A stretch of 64,000 nucleotides of DNA from Sphingobacterium mizutaii (lineage in GTDB: Bacteria; Bacteroidota; Bacteroidia; Sphingobacteriales; Sphingobacteriaceae), in NCBI RefSeq assembly GCF_900187125.1, contig NZ_LT906468.1, positions 3,224,001 to 3,288,000 of the forward strand, given 5' to 3'. Positions 26,116-35,329 of this stretch are shown here, in pieces. The position numbers and the translations under genes were made by a program. Positions within the stretch are counted from its first letter, which is position 1. Each line of letters opens with the position of its first letter. The notes below the pieces were generated by a model, which was not told the origin of the DNA, searched no databases, and saw only the letters and a list, made by a program, of their open reading frames with translations.

Positions 26116-26721
26116 CTATTTATTGCTAGCTATTCGTGCTTCGAAAATTAATTTTAGCGCTCTTTTTTGACTCTCGACGATCTTGTCTACATTCGACTCA
26201 TTGGGAATACCCGTGATTACATCCGAAATGGTATGGATGATCCCAAGTCCTTTCTGTACTTCGACCAGAGTCTGTGCACATCCTTCGATATCGTCCATGA
26301 TCAATTCACCCGCATCTACTGATCGCTGGAATAGCATCTTGATCAAGGCTACCTCGCGTTTGTAGAAATCCTGCATCACTTCATTTAGATCTAGACCTTT
26401 GATCCAGTCTAGGTTCTCACAGATATGCAAAACATAATATTTGCGTGTGTAGGCAGCCCTATATTCCAACACATCCATCATCGTCTTCATGATATCTCCT
26501 GAATACGATTCTACAATTTCCTTCTCTCCTGCATACACATCATTTCCAATCTTTATCAATACATCTAAAATAAGAGTTGACTTATCTGGGTAATAGTAGT
26601 AAAGATTGGCTTTTGTAATTCGCAGATCATCAGCAATTTCATTCATAGTGGTTTTATGAAAACCAAAATGAGAGAAGCGTTTTAACGCTGCATCAATGAT
26701 TTGATCCTTACGGTTCTCCAT
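26116..26721 (-). CDS. TetR-family repressor of the efflux operon
   Basis: 201 residues. The N-terminal helix-turn-helix is typical (DAALKRFSHFGFHKTTMNEI, then ADDLRITKANLYYYYPDKS). The C-terminal ligand domain is helical. Being the first gene of the operon tetR-tolC-adaptor-permease, it most likely represses its own operon and is released by a pump substrate. The upstream DNA (26722-26870) holds a TACTTTTG -7 candidate (complement of 26762-26769) but I could not define a convincing operator. Confidence 0.92.
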   Translation of the reverse strand: MENRKDQIIDAALKRFSHFGFHKTTMNEIADDLRITKANLYYYYPDKSTLILDVLIKIGNDVYAGEKEIVESYSGDIMKTMMDVLEYRAAYTRKYYVLHICENLDWIKGLDLNEVMQDFYKREVALIKMLFQRSVDAGELIMDDIEGCAQTLVEVQKGLGIIHTISDVITGIPNESNVDKIVESQKRALKLIFEARIASNK

Positions 26722-26873
26722 TTTATACCTTTTTTATTTTTGACTTTTTCTAAAAATTGTTCAAAAGTATAAAATTGACAGCAAATAATATCATCCCTTT
26801 GTCAAAAAAGTGACGATTAACACTTTTTTAACACAAGGACTACGTTTAGACAAAAATTTAAGGAAGTTGTTTT

Positions 26874-27536
26874 TTAATCCTGGCTAAAGATTTTGTGGAA
26901 TTTCTTTTTATCGAATGAATATAGTTTGGCAGCACGATAGGATACTCCTTTTTGGAATTCGTTCAATTCTTTGAGATAACCCAGATTATTGATTTTTTTC
27001 CTAAAGTTTCTTTTATCAAGTTGTTTATGGAGTAGTGCCTCATAGACCTGCTGTAATTGGGTCAGGGTAAATTTGGCTGGTAATAATTCATAGGGAGTAG
27101 TAGAAAAAGTAACTGTTTTCTTCAGTCGGTCCAAGCTTAGCTCAATAATATCCTTGTGGTCAAAGGCCAGGTCTGGCAATTCTGTTACAGGAAACCATTT
27201 CAACTGGCGCATATAAGTGCTTCCTGAAGAAATTTTATTCTTGACCTCTTCCATTTGGACCAAGGCCATATAAGCGACCGTCAAGATCCGACCTTCGGGA
27301 TGTCGTTTGACCCCGGCGAAGGCCGCCAATTGATCCATGTAAATATCCTTTAAGCCGGTCATCTCGAATAGGATACGAGCCACCGCATCGGCCATTTCCT
27401 CGTATTTATTCACAAAATAGCCCGGTAGAGCCCACCAATCCTTATAAGGATATTCATTTCTTTCCGCTAACAATACTTTTAGTTGGCCCTCATCAAATGT
27501 CAGAATGACACAATCTATGGTAAAATGTGTTTGCAA
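26874..27536 (-). CDS. Degenerate-Nudix transcriptional regulator (NrtR/AraR-like)
   Basis: 220 residues: a Nudix-fold N-terminal domain (residues 1 to ~135) and a winged-helix C-terminal domain (TLTQLQQVYEALLHKQLDKR). The catalytic Nudix box is broken: where the consensus has REUxEE the protein has Arg54-Ile55-Leu-Phe-Glu58-Met59, so two metal-binding Glu are lost and the spacing to the upstream Gly and Glu differs by one. Such proteins in Bacteroidota act as ligand-sensing regulators rather than hydrolases (NrtR for NAD, AraR for arabinose). Here it is divergent from pfkA, a sugar-kinase-like gene and gap, suggesting a sugar-phosphate or carbon-flux sensor; that is inference. Confidence 0.85.
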   Translation of the reverse strand: MQTHFTIDCVILTFDEGQLKVLLAERNEYPYKDWWALPGYFVNKYEEMADAVARILFEMTGLKDIYMDQLAAFAGVKRHPEGRILTVAYMALVQMEEVKNKISSGSTYMRQLKWFPVTELPDLAFDHKDIIELSLDRLKKTVTFSTTPYELLPAKFTLTQLQQVYEALLHKQLDKRNFRKKINNLGYLKELNEFQKGVSYRAAKLYSFDKKKFHKIFSQD

Positions 27537-27552
27537 AATCTAAATTTATTTT

Positions 27553-27564
27553 AATTGATCAATT
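27553..27564. promoter_or_regulatory. Perfect 12-base palindrome before the Nudix regulator
   Basis: AATTGATCAATT lies 17 bases upstream of the regulator start on the minus strand and could be an autoregulatory site; it is also low-complexity enough to be chance. Confidence 0.25.
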
Positions 27565-27632
27565 GTTTCCCCTAAAACCTCAACAATAATAAGAATTACA
27601 CAAACAAATTACTAAAAAAATTTAATAGTGTA

Positions 27633-27659
27633 AGAAATACACATTATATTCGTATTTCT
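27633..27659. promoter_or_regulatory. Dyad operator overlapping the pfkA promoter
   Basis: AGAAATAC (27633-27640) and GTATTTCT (27652-27659) form a perfect 8-base dyad with an 11-base spacer. The spacer holds TATATTCG, close to the -7 consensus TAnnTTTG. The site ends 19 bases before the pfkA ATG, in the position expected for a repressor site of the divergent Nudix regulator. Confidence 0.5.
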
Positions 27660-27678
27660 AAAAAATAAGAAAGACCTA

Positions 27679-28662
27679 ATGAACAAGATACGAAGGATTG
27701 GCGTTTATACATCAGGAGGAGACGCTCCAGGCATGAATGCAGCCATTCGCGCAGTAGTTCGAACAGCACTTTTCAACGACCTCAAAGTAACAGGTATATT
27801 TAGGGGATACGAAGGTATGATCGAGGGAGATTTCACCGAAATGGTAAGTCGCTCGGTCAGTTCTATCCTTCAAAAAGGTGGAACGGTTCTGAAATCTGCT
27901 CGCTGCCCTGAATTTAGAACTCCCGAAGGACGTAAAAAAGCTTACGAAAATATCAAACGTGTGGGCATCGATGCCTTAGTGGCAATCGGTGGAGACGGAA
28001 CCTTTACGGGTGCCGAAGTGTTCTCACAAGAATATGACATCCCAGTGATGTGTATCCCCGGAACGATCGACAACGATCTGTACGGTACTGACTATACCCT
28101 GGGCTTTGACACCGCAAACAATACTGTTATTGATGCCATTGACAAAATTAAGGACACTGCCGCATCACATAACCGTCTGTTTTTCGTTGAAGTAATGGGT
28201 AGGGACTCGGGATGTATCGCTTTGAATGCCGGTGTGGCTGGTGGCGCTGAAGCCATTATGCTCCCTGAAAAAGATACCGCCATCGACGAACTGATCGAGA
28301 TGCTGGAAGTAGCAAAAGATAGAAATAAAACCTCCATGATCGTTATTATCGCCGAAGGTGATAAAAATGGCGGCGCCTATAATGTCGCTAAACGCGTGGA
28401 AGAAAAATTTGATTTTTATGACACAAAAGTTAGTATATTAGGACATTTACAGCGTGGAGGATCCCCAAGTAGTTTCGACAGAGTACTTGCAACCCGAATG
28501 GGATACTTCGCCGTCAATGAACTAATAAATGGCAATAGAAGCGCTACAGTAGGAATACGCGGTAGCAAAATGGTAAGCACCACGCTAGAGGAGGCTTTGC
28601 GGGGCAAGGAATTCAAACTGGACGAAGAACTTATCACTATTGCAGAAGTAATGAACATATAA
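27679..28662 (+). CDS. pfkA: ATP-dependent 6-phosphofructokinase
   Basis: 327 residues, the length of bacterial PfkA. Substrate and ATP motifs are intact: TSGGDAPGMN (residues 11-20), the GGDGTFTGA ATP loop, PGTIDND with the catalytic Asp, and the hexose-binding HLQRGGSPSSFDR. It commits fructose 6-phosphate to glycolysis. It heads a three-gene operon with a BadF-type kinase and gap (gaps of 4 and 5 bases), and lies opposite a degenerate-Nudix regulator with a dyad over its promoter. Confidence 0.97.
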   Translation: MNKIRRIGVYTSGGDAPGMNAAIRAVVRTALFNDLKVTGIFRGYEGMIEGDFTEMVSRSVSSILQKGGTVLKSARCPEFRTPEGRKKAYENIKRVGIDALVAIGGDGTFTGAEVFSQEYDIPVMCIPGTIDNDLYGTDYTLGFDTANNTVIDAIDKIKDTAASHNRLFFVEVMGRDSGCIALNAGVAGGAEAIMLPEKDTAIDELIEMLEVAKDRNKTSMIVIIAEGDKNGGAYNVAKRVEEKFDFYDTKVSILGHLQRGGSPSSFDRVLATRMGYFAVNELINGNRSATVGIRGSKMVSTTLEEALRGKEFKLDEELITIAEVMNI

Positions 28663-28666
28663 ACTT

Positions 28667-30516
<1,850 letters not shown>

Positions 30517-30562
30517 GGATAATAGGATTAGTTCCTGGAAACAGGAGTAATTTTTAAGATAG

Positions 30563-30598
30563 AAACAGTAGTGGCGAATAGCTGCTACTGTTTTTTTT
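30563..30598 (+). terminator. Terminator of the pfkA-gap operon
   Basis: AACAGTAG pairs with CTACTGTT (longer with internal bases) and is followed by eight T. Confidence 0.8.
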
Positions 30599-30600
30599 GT

Positions 30601-30623
30601 GTTACTTTTCACGGAAAAGTAAC
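30601..30623. repeat. GTTACTTTT hairpin, copy 1
   Basis: GTTACTTTTC and GAAAAGTAAC form a perfect 10-base-pair stem with a 3-base loop; a sister copy is at 30971-30995. Confidence 0.7.
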
Positions 30624-30707
30624 CAAAACCGCCGTTGAGCATATGTTTGAACCAGGATTGGGTTCGACTCCCCTTCGACGCCGCTCAGGGTACGGCTCAC
30701 CCAACGA

Positions 30708-30925
30708 GGATGGGAGGATGGGCCAAGATTTTAACTAATTATTCGCTGGAAAGTCCCCAATATTGTAGGGGCGTATCGCATACGCCCGCCCTATACAAAC
30801 CTAAATTAACATCAATTTTGATTAAAGAAATTCCTCGATTTTCAAAATCTCGCCTGTACAAATCCACAACCCAAAACCTCATAGGTAACATCTTTTTAAA
30901 AAATGAAAATCGATCAACGGTCAAC
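30708..30925 (+). repeat. 218-base intergenic repeat, copy A
   Basis: Nearly identical to 31343-31560; the only differences I see are single substitutions (for example ttaaCtaat versus ttaaTtaat, and ccaataTtg versus ccaataCtg). It contains the internal palindrome GGGCGTATCGCATACGCCC and ends at GATCAACGGTCAAC. The part further upstream (CTTCGACGCCGCTCAGGGTACGG) is also shared. Confidence 0.9.
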
Positions 30926-30970
30926 GGATACCTCACAGCGTGGGCGAAATATTTATCATCCATTTCCTCT

Positions 30971-30995
30971 GTTACTTTTGAAGCGCAAAAGTAAC
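30971..30995. repeat. GTTACTTTT hairpin, copy 2
   Basis: GTTACTTTTG and CAAAAGTAAC form a 10-base-pair stem around a 5-base loop; same family as 30601-30623. Confidence 0.7.
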
Positions 30996-31044
30996 CAAAA
31001 CGCTTCGGCCCATTTAAGGTGGCTTTTCGCACGATCCTCCGCAC

Positions 31045-31164
31045 ATGGATAGAATGCCTTGTTGTCGGGAATATCTTTCATAAGATCATCCCTTTTGATG
31101 GGATGATCTTATGAAAGCATTCCAAGGCCAATCCCATCGCACAAGGCATCGGCATTCTATCCAT
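31045..31164. repeat. Large two-part palindrome
   Basis: The core is a perfect 18-base-pair stem, CTTTCATAAGATCATCCC (31075-31092) with its complement at 31100-31117, around a 7-base loop. Outer arms ATGGATAGAATGCC (31045-31058) and GGCATTCTATCCAT (31151-31164) pair again, separated from the core by unpaired segments, giving a cruciform-capable structure of about 120 bases. Confidence 0.85.
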
Positions 31165-31342
31165 TTTTCCGCCACTGGAAATGAGCCGGGGGCTAAAGGA
31201 CTTCCTTCGGAAGGATGATGTTTGTGGAAAACCCTCAGCGTGGGTGAAATATTTTTCTACACCTTTTTTGTGCCACCCTGAGGCCGCCGCCGAAGGAGAT
31301 TAGGTTTGAACCAGGATGCCCTTCGACGCCGCTCAGGGTACG

Positions 31343-31560
31343 GGATGGGAGGATGGGCCAAGATTTTAATTAATTATTCGCTGGAAAGTCCCCAATACTG
31401 TAGGGGCGTATCGCATACGCCCGCCCTATACAAACCTAAATTAACATCAATTTTGATTAAAGAAATTCCTCGATTTTCAAAATCTCGCCTGTACAAATCC
31501 ACAACCCAAAACCTCATAGGTAACATCTTTTTAAAAAATGAAAATCGATCAACGGTCAAC
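31343..31560 (+). repeat. 218-base intergenic repeat, copy B
   Basis: Second copy of 30708-30925 in the same orientation, about 635 bases downstream. It is followed directly by a diverged CCACCGCGTGCTTGAAAT motif, while copy A is followed by CTCACAGCGTGGGCGAAAT after eight extra bases. Confidence 0.9.
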
Positions 31561-31703
31561 CCACCGCGTGCTTGAAATCTTTTCTATACCCTTTCGTGTC
31601 ACCCTGACGGCGCAGCCGAAGGGTCTCGGAAATATTGCCCATATTTTTTTAAAACCCCCAGAGGGGGTGAAATCTTTATAGAATAACCAGATCGACAAGC
31701 GGT

Positions 31704-31734
31704 CAACCCACAGCGTGGGTGAAATATTTTTCAA
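31704..31734 (+). repeat. Inverted repeat, left arm, flanking the NTF2/HxlR pair
   Basis: 31 bases starting CAACCCACAGCGTGGGTG. The arm at 32717-32747 is the inverted copy with 30 of 31 bases matching. Shorter relatives lie at ~30931, 31231 and 31561. Confidence 0.75.
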
Positions 31735-31824
31735 CCGTTCTTTGTGTTGCTTTTCTCGGTACAAAAAAAAGAGCATTTATTTAAAATGCTCCTTTATCAT
31801 TTTTGTCCATTGAATAATATTTCA

Positions 31825-32214
31825 CTATTTCCCCCAAAAAGTATTTTCAGCCTCTTGATCACCTGAAAACAACCACACTTCGGTAATCTTTCCGTTTTCT
31901 ACTTTGAACAAATCAATGCCATTCATATCCATTTTGCGGTCTTCTATTGTACCACTGAAACGCAAAGGCATAGCAACCAATTCGCCATTGACCATTAAAT
32001 TGCCATTAGGCGTTAATGCAAAAGTTCCCTTGGAAACTTCCATCATTCCAGCAATCATTTTGCCGATTTCATTAGCACCATTTTTCAAACCCGAAAATTG
32101 ATTGTCGCCTGGCTGATGCCATTTAACGTTATCTGAAAAATACGAAAATGCAGTTGGGATATCGCCTTTGCCAAGTGCTTCCCCATAAGCTATTACTACT
32201 TCTATTGCTGTCAT
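31825..32214 (-). CDS. NTF2-like / SnoaL-like protein
   Basis: 129 residues from the ATG whose complement is at 32212-32214 (MTAIEVVIAYGEALGKGD); a start 10 codons earlier is possible but lacks spacing from the promoter. The cone-shaped NTF2-like fold is suggested by IPTAFSYFSDNVKWHQPG, SGLKNGANEIGKMIAGM and the final DLFKVENGKITEVWLFSGD. Such proteins can be hydrolases, isomerases or binding proteins; no catalytic assignment is possible. It is divergent from an HxlR-type regulator and probably controlled by it. Confidence 0.85.
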   Translation of the reverse strand: MTAIEVVIAYGEALGKGDIPTAFSYFSDNVKWHQPGDNQFSGLKNGANEIGKMIAGMMEVSKGTFALTPNGNLMVNGELVAMPLRFSGTIEDRKMDMNGIDLFKVENGKITEVWLFSGDQEAENTFWGK

Positions 32215-32256
32215 AATAAATAATTTTATTTGTTTATTGTGCAAAATTAAGACATT

Positions 32257-32301
32257 ACTTACCTTTGTACAAGTACTAACCTAATGGTACAGTACTTACC
32301 T
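32257..32301. promoter_or_regulatory. Three ACTTACCT-type direct repeats between NTF2 and HxlR genes
   Basis: ACTTACCT (32257-32264), ACTAACCT (32275-32282) and ACTTACCT (32294-32301) are spaced 18 and 19 bases apart, about two helical turns. GTACAAGTAC and GGTACAGTAC lie between them. This is the likely binding region of the divergent HxlR regulator. Confidence 0.5.
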
Positions 32302-32326
32302 ATTTGTTAGAATTACTGATTATCAA

Positions 32327-32659
32327 ATGGAAAAAACTAAAAAAATAATTAAGCAGTCAGACGAAAACTGTCCTGTACGGAAATCTTTGGGGTTATTGGG
32401 CGGTAAATGGACATTACTGATATTATTTCAGATAAACGAAAGAGTAATCCGCTATGGTGAACTCAAACGCTGCATTCCCAAAATCAGTGAAAAAATGCTG
32501 ATTCAAGAACTGAACTCCTTGGTTGCAAACAAATTAGTTTCCAAAAAATCATATCCTGAAATTCCCCCGAGAGTTGAATACAGTTTAACCGAATTGGGTT
32601 TAAAAACTTTACCCATCGTAGATAAATTGGCTACTTTTGGATTGGAAAATTTGAAATAG
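32327..32659 (+). CDS. HxlR-family winged-helix transcriptional regulator
   Basis: 110 residues, the normal size. The family pattern is clear: CPVRKSLGLLGGKWTLLILF with the conserved Cys near residue 15 and the GGKW motif, then RYGELKRCIPKISEKMLIQE (recognition helix) and the wing RVEYSLTELGLKTLP. HxlR/YodB-type proteins sense aldehydes, quinones or other electrophiles, often through this N-terminal Cys. It is divergent from the NTF2-like gene and both lie between inverted repeats. Downstream lies a gene-poor stretch without an obvious terminator. Confidence 0.92.
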   Translation: MEKTKKIIKQSDENCPVRKSLGLLGGKWTLLILFQINERVIRYGELKRCIPKISEKMLIQELNSLVANKLVSKKSYPEIPPRVEYSLTELGLKTLPIVDKLATFGLENLK

Positions 32660-32716
32660 GCAGTTCAGGTGAGAAAAAAAGACACGCAATTTCCTAAGCA
32701 ATTCATAAAACAAAGA

Positions 32717-32747
32717 TTGAAAAAGATTTCACCCACGCTGTGGGTTG
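32717..32747 (-). repeat. Inverted repeat, right arm, flanking the NTF2/HxlR pair
   Basis: Complementary to 31704-31734 with one mismatch. The matching part contains the inner palindrome CCCACGCTGTGGG. Confidence 0.75.
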
Positions 32748-33084
32748 TCCTTTGATCAGCAGCAGGGTGCTACAAAGATGTCAGCCCCCTAGGGGTTTTC
32801 AAAATATTTAATCAGCAAATAATCCTGTGCCGGGTCTCGACTCCGCTCGACCGTCGGAATAGTTCTTGGTCCATCCGGTGGGTGAGCGGAGCCGACCCCC
32901 CCATCCCACGAATCCTGGTTCAACTTCCCTCAAATTTTCACTAATCCCCACCCTCCTCTTCCTCCCCACATCCCAAAAACCAAAACAAAACCCTTCCACA
33001 TCCCTTCCCCTCTCCTTCTCCAAAACATCCCCCAACCCATCGATCAAATTTCAACCACATCCTCCCACTTTCCTTTTACTCTCA

Positions 33085-33124
33085 TTCGAGACATATTGCG
33101 AAAATTCCGAATATGTCTCGAATA
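33085..33124. repeat. Intergenic hairpin
   Basis: ATTCGAGACATATT and AATATGTCTCGAAT form a perfect 14-base-pair stem around a 12-base loop. No T-run follows, so it is not an obvious terminator. Confidence 0.65.
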
Positions 33125-33189
33125 AAACCAATCCCGTTTCCCACAAAAACCTAACAACCTCATCCACACAAAATAGTTCCTAAAACAAC

Positions 33190-33220
33190 AAAAGGCGATG
33201 TGCTGTACACATCGCCTTTT
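33190..33220 (-). terminator. Terminator of mnmA
   Basis: AAAAGGCGATGTG pairs perfectly with CACATCGCCTTTT around a 5-base loop; T-rich sequence follows on the minus strand. Confidence 0.8.
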
Positions 33221-33262
33221 AGCTTTTCTATTGATTCACTTTTTTACAAAAGTGCTCTTGAA

Positions 33263-34363
33263 TTATCTTTCTTCTTTCATCAAGAAACCACCACCGATCA
33301 AATCATCGCCTTCATAGAAAACAGCCGACTGACCTGGAGCAATCCCTTTTACATTATGCACAAAATCCACCTTCATGATATCCCCTTGTTGGGTCAAGGT
33401 CGAGATAGCACCTGAATCTTTGTAACGGATCTTGGTGATCGCTTCCATCGGTTCGTCAAGGGATGCATACTTCACCAGATTGATGTTCTTGACAAATGCT
33501 TGGCTTCTTTCCAGCTCATGTTCCTCACCCAATACCACCGAATTGGATTCCGGTAAGATCTGGATTACGAACATTGGCTTACCTAGGGCAATTCCCAAGC
33601 CTCTACGCTGTCCGATCGTGAAATATGGATAACCAATATGCTGACCCACTACGGTACCGTCAGAAAGGATAAAATTACCCGGTCCGATCTCTTGGTCCAA
33701 TGTAGGGCGTTTATGTCTTAGGAAGGAGCGATAATCGTTGTCAGGAACAAAACAGATCTCGTAACTCTCCGATTTATTCGCCAACTCCTTTTGGTCCATA
33801 TCTAGTGCCATCTGGCGGATTTCCTTTTTGGTAAAACTTCCCAAAGGGAATTGAGTCCTTGCCAAGTTTTCCTGGGAAACGCCCCAAAGCACATAAGACT
33901 GGTCTTTGTTTTCGTCCTTACCCTTGGAGATCACATATCTTCCATTGTCATGCATGCGGATATTCGCATAATGACCGGTTGCAATAAATTCACAATCCAA
34001 TTTATCGGCACGCTTCATCAAGGCCTCCCATTTGATATGGGTATTGCACAGCACACATGGATTCGGAGTTCTTCCGGCAATATATTCATCAACAAAATTG
34101 TCAATCACATAATCTCCAAATTCTGAACGAATATCAAGGATGTAATGCGGGAAGCCATAGTTTACAGCCAATGTCCTTGCGTCATTGATACTGTCCAGAC
34201 TACAACATCCTGTTTCCTTTGAAGAGCCGCCGGAACTAGCATAATCCCATGTTTTCATCGTGATCCCGATGACCTCATATCCTTGTTCGTGTAGCATGAC
34301 TGCAGCCACGGAGCTATCCACCCCACCGCTCATTGCCACCAAAACTCTTCCTTTTTTACTCAT
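33263..34363 (-). CDS. mnmA: tRNA-specific 2-thiouridylase
   Basis: 366 residues, full length. The N-terminal PP-loop MSGGVDSSVA (SGGVDS at 12-17) activates the tRNA with ATP; catalytic Cys103 (NPCVLCN) and Cys204 (YEICFVPDND) form the persulfide pair. FTIGQRRGLGIALGKPMF marks the central domain. The enzyme thiolates U34 of tRNAs for Lys, Glu and Gln. A promoter with a perfect TATCTTTG box lies 18 bases upstream and a clean terminator follows. Confidence 0.97.
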   Translation of the reverse strand: MSKKGRVLVAMSGGVDSSVAAVMLHEQGYEVIGITMKTWDYASSGGSSKETGCCSLDSINDARTLAVNYGFPHYILDIRSEFGDYVIDNFVDEYIAGRTPNPCVLCNTHIKWEALMKRADKLDCEFIATGHYANIRMHDNGRYVISKGKDENKDQSYVLWGVSQENLARTQFPLGSFTKKEIRQMALDMDQKELANKSESYEICFVPDNDYRSFLRHKRPTLDQEIGPGNFILSDGTVVGQHIGYPYFTIGQRRGLGIALGKPMFVIQILPESNSVVLGEEHELERSQAFVKNINLVKYASLDEPMEAITKIRYKDSGAISTLTQQGDIMKVDFVHNVKGIAPGQSAVFYEGDDLIGGGFLMKEER

Positions 34364-34380
34364 AATATTTTATTGAAGTG

Positions 34381-34409
34381 CAAAGATACCGTTATTTGCC
34401 CATTCCCAA
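34381..34409 (-). promoter_or_regulatory. Promoter of mnmA
   Basis: On the minus strand TTG (34407-34409), 18 bases, then the perfect -7 box TATCTTTG (34381-34388). Confidence 0.6.
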
Positions 34410-34507
34410 TGTTTATTTCATGTAATTTTATCTCAATCAAAATCAAGACTTTGAATATTTCAACGAAAATATTTAAGGCAAAAGTTTTAGAATTCGAAAA
34501 AGGACGG

Positions 34508-34515
34508 TATATTTG
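34508..34515 (+). promoter_or_regulatory. Promoter of the tRNA-Phe pair
   Basis: TATATTTG is a perfect -7 box, 36 bases before the first tRNA; a T-rich TTTT is found at about the -33 position (34485-34488). Confidence 0.55.
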
Positions 34516-34550
34516 CATCGCAAGTTCGGTAACGGACATGTCAAAAAAAA

Positions 34551-34626
34551 GGTGCCATAGCTCAGTTGGTAGAGCAAAGGACTGAAAATCCTTGTGTCGC
34601 TGGTTCGAATCCAGCTGGCACCACCA
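34551..34626 (+). tRNA. tRNA-Phe (GAA), copy 1
   Basis: Full cloverleaf: acceptor GGTGCCA/TGGCACC, D-arm GCTCAGTTGGTAGAGC, anticodon loop CTGAAAA with GAA, TTCGAATCC in the T-arm, discriminator A. The 3' CCA is encoded (34624-34626). Confidence 0.95.
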
Positions 34627-34667
34627 AAAATCTGGCAAGTAACAGATTGTAAAAACAAAAACTTGAA

Positions 34668-34740
34668 GGTGCCATAGCTCAGTTGGTAGAGCAAAGGACT
34701 GAAAATCCTTGTGTCGCTGGTTCGAATCCAGCTGGCACCA
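34668..34740 (+). tRNA. tRNA-Phe (GAA), copy 2
   Basis: Identical in its 73 bases to copy 1, but the following bases are CAG, so CCA must be added after transcription. It lies 41 bases after copy 1 and before a strong terminator, so both are one transcript. Confidence 0.95.
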
Positions 34741-34743
34741 CAG

Positions 34744-34777
34744 AAAAAATCCTCAATGAAAATTGAGGATTTTTTTA
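34744..34777 (+). terminator. Terminator of the tRNA-Phe operon
   Basis: ATCCTCAAT and ATTGAGGAT form the stem with a GAAA loop, flanked by A- and T-runs. Confidence 0.85.
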
Positions 34778-35329
34778 TTTCTAAGAGACTTGATTTGTCC
34801 CTTCCCTGACAGCGAGCGTCCATGAATTTAACTTTCTCATTTTCATGAATTTACCACAAATCAATAGATCATAAAAAGCCAAAAACTCGGAATTTTTAAA
34901 CCTATCCCTACCCGTATTTCTCCTTACATCCCGTTACAAAGCACGTTTATTTCCATAATTTCAATAATCCCCAACAGCTTTTATTAATTTTATAATATTA
35001 ATACTCAATAAGTTAACATTTTAAAAACGCGATTACGTAAAATACCTAGCATTAGGTATTCATTTATTGGGTTTTATACAATATATTCGGAATACAGAGA
35101 ATTGGAATTCTGATAATCTGGATTTCAATATAAACCTTAAGACCGATAACTATTAATTGCAGCAGAGAAACAGAGAATTTCAAGAATTATTTTAAAAGTG
35201 GAAATCATGTGTTCCCTACACAATTTCTTATATAAGCCGTCCTGGCTATTATTGTTAAACAGAAAAATGGCTAGATATTCCGCATCTAGCCATATTTTTT
35301 TAATTGATTTTCAAGATTCTATCCCGCTC
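34778..35329. other. AT-rich intergenic stretch after the tRNAs
   Basis: No convincing gene on either strand up to the small membrane protein at 35330; the only structured element is the hairpin at 35267-35293. A 75-codon plus-strand frame at 35198-35425 lies opposite the small membrane protein and shows no family resemblance. Confidence 0.5.
35267..35293 (-). terminator. Hairpin after the small membrane protein
   Basis: ATGGCTAGAT pairs with ATCTAGCCAT around a 7-base loop; T-rich sequence lies on both sides, so it can act on the minus strand after 35330. Confidence 0.6.

Larger units (their letters stand above)
30599..31824. other. Gene-poor region built from interspersed repeats
   Basis: No believable gene is present. 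The stretch holds two GTTACTTTT...AAAAGTAAC hairpins, two copies of a 218-base repeat, a ~120-base palindrome, pieces of the CTTCGACGCCGCTCAGGG type of dispersed repeat, and several copies of a CCCACAGCGTGGGTGAAAT motif. Open frames of 60-120 codons occur on both strands but repeat with the repeats and lack family resemblance, so I do not call them genes. Confidence 0.7.
32660..33262. other. Gene-poor stretch between HxlR and mnmA
   Basis: Contains the right inverted-repeat arm (32717-32747), another dispersed GGTCTCGACTCCGCTCGACC-type repeat near 32835, a C-rich/T-rich tract at 32930-33080, a hairpin at 33085-33124 and the mnmA terminator. An open frame at 32866-33183 has a low-complexity Pro/Ser/Phe composition and is not called. 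Confidence 0.6.

Noticed and set aside
20527..26721. RND operon as a novel system
   Set aside because: Gene order tetR-tolC-adaptor-permease and intact motifs are standard for multidrug efflux.
30635..30994. Frames inside the 218-base repeat copies on both strands
   Set aside because: They duplicate with the repeat, end at its borders and look like no protein family; treated as non-coding repeat.
31075..31117. Core of the large palindrome as a terminator
   Set aside because: No T-run follows directly on either side and no gene ends nearby.
32866..33183. 105-codon plus-strand frame after HxlR
   Set aside because: Low-complexity Pro/Ser/Phe composition arising from a C- and T-rich tract, includes repeat DNA, no recognisable domain.
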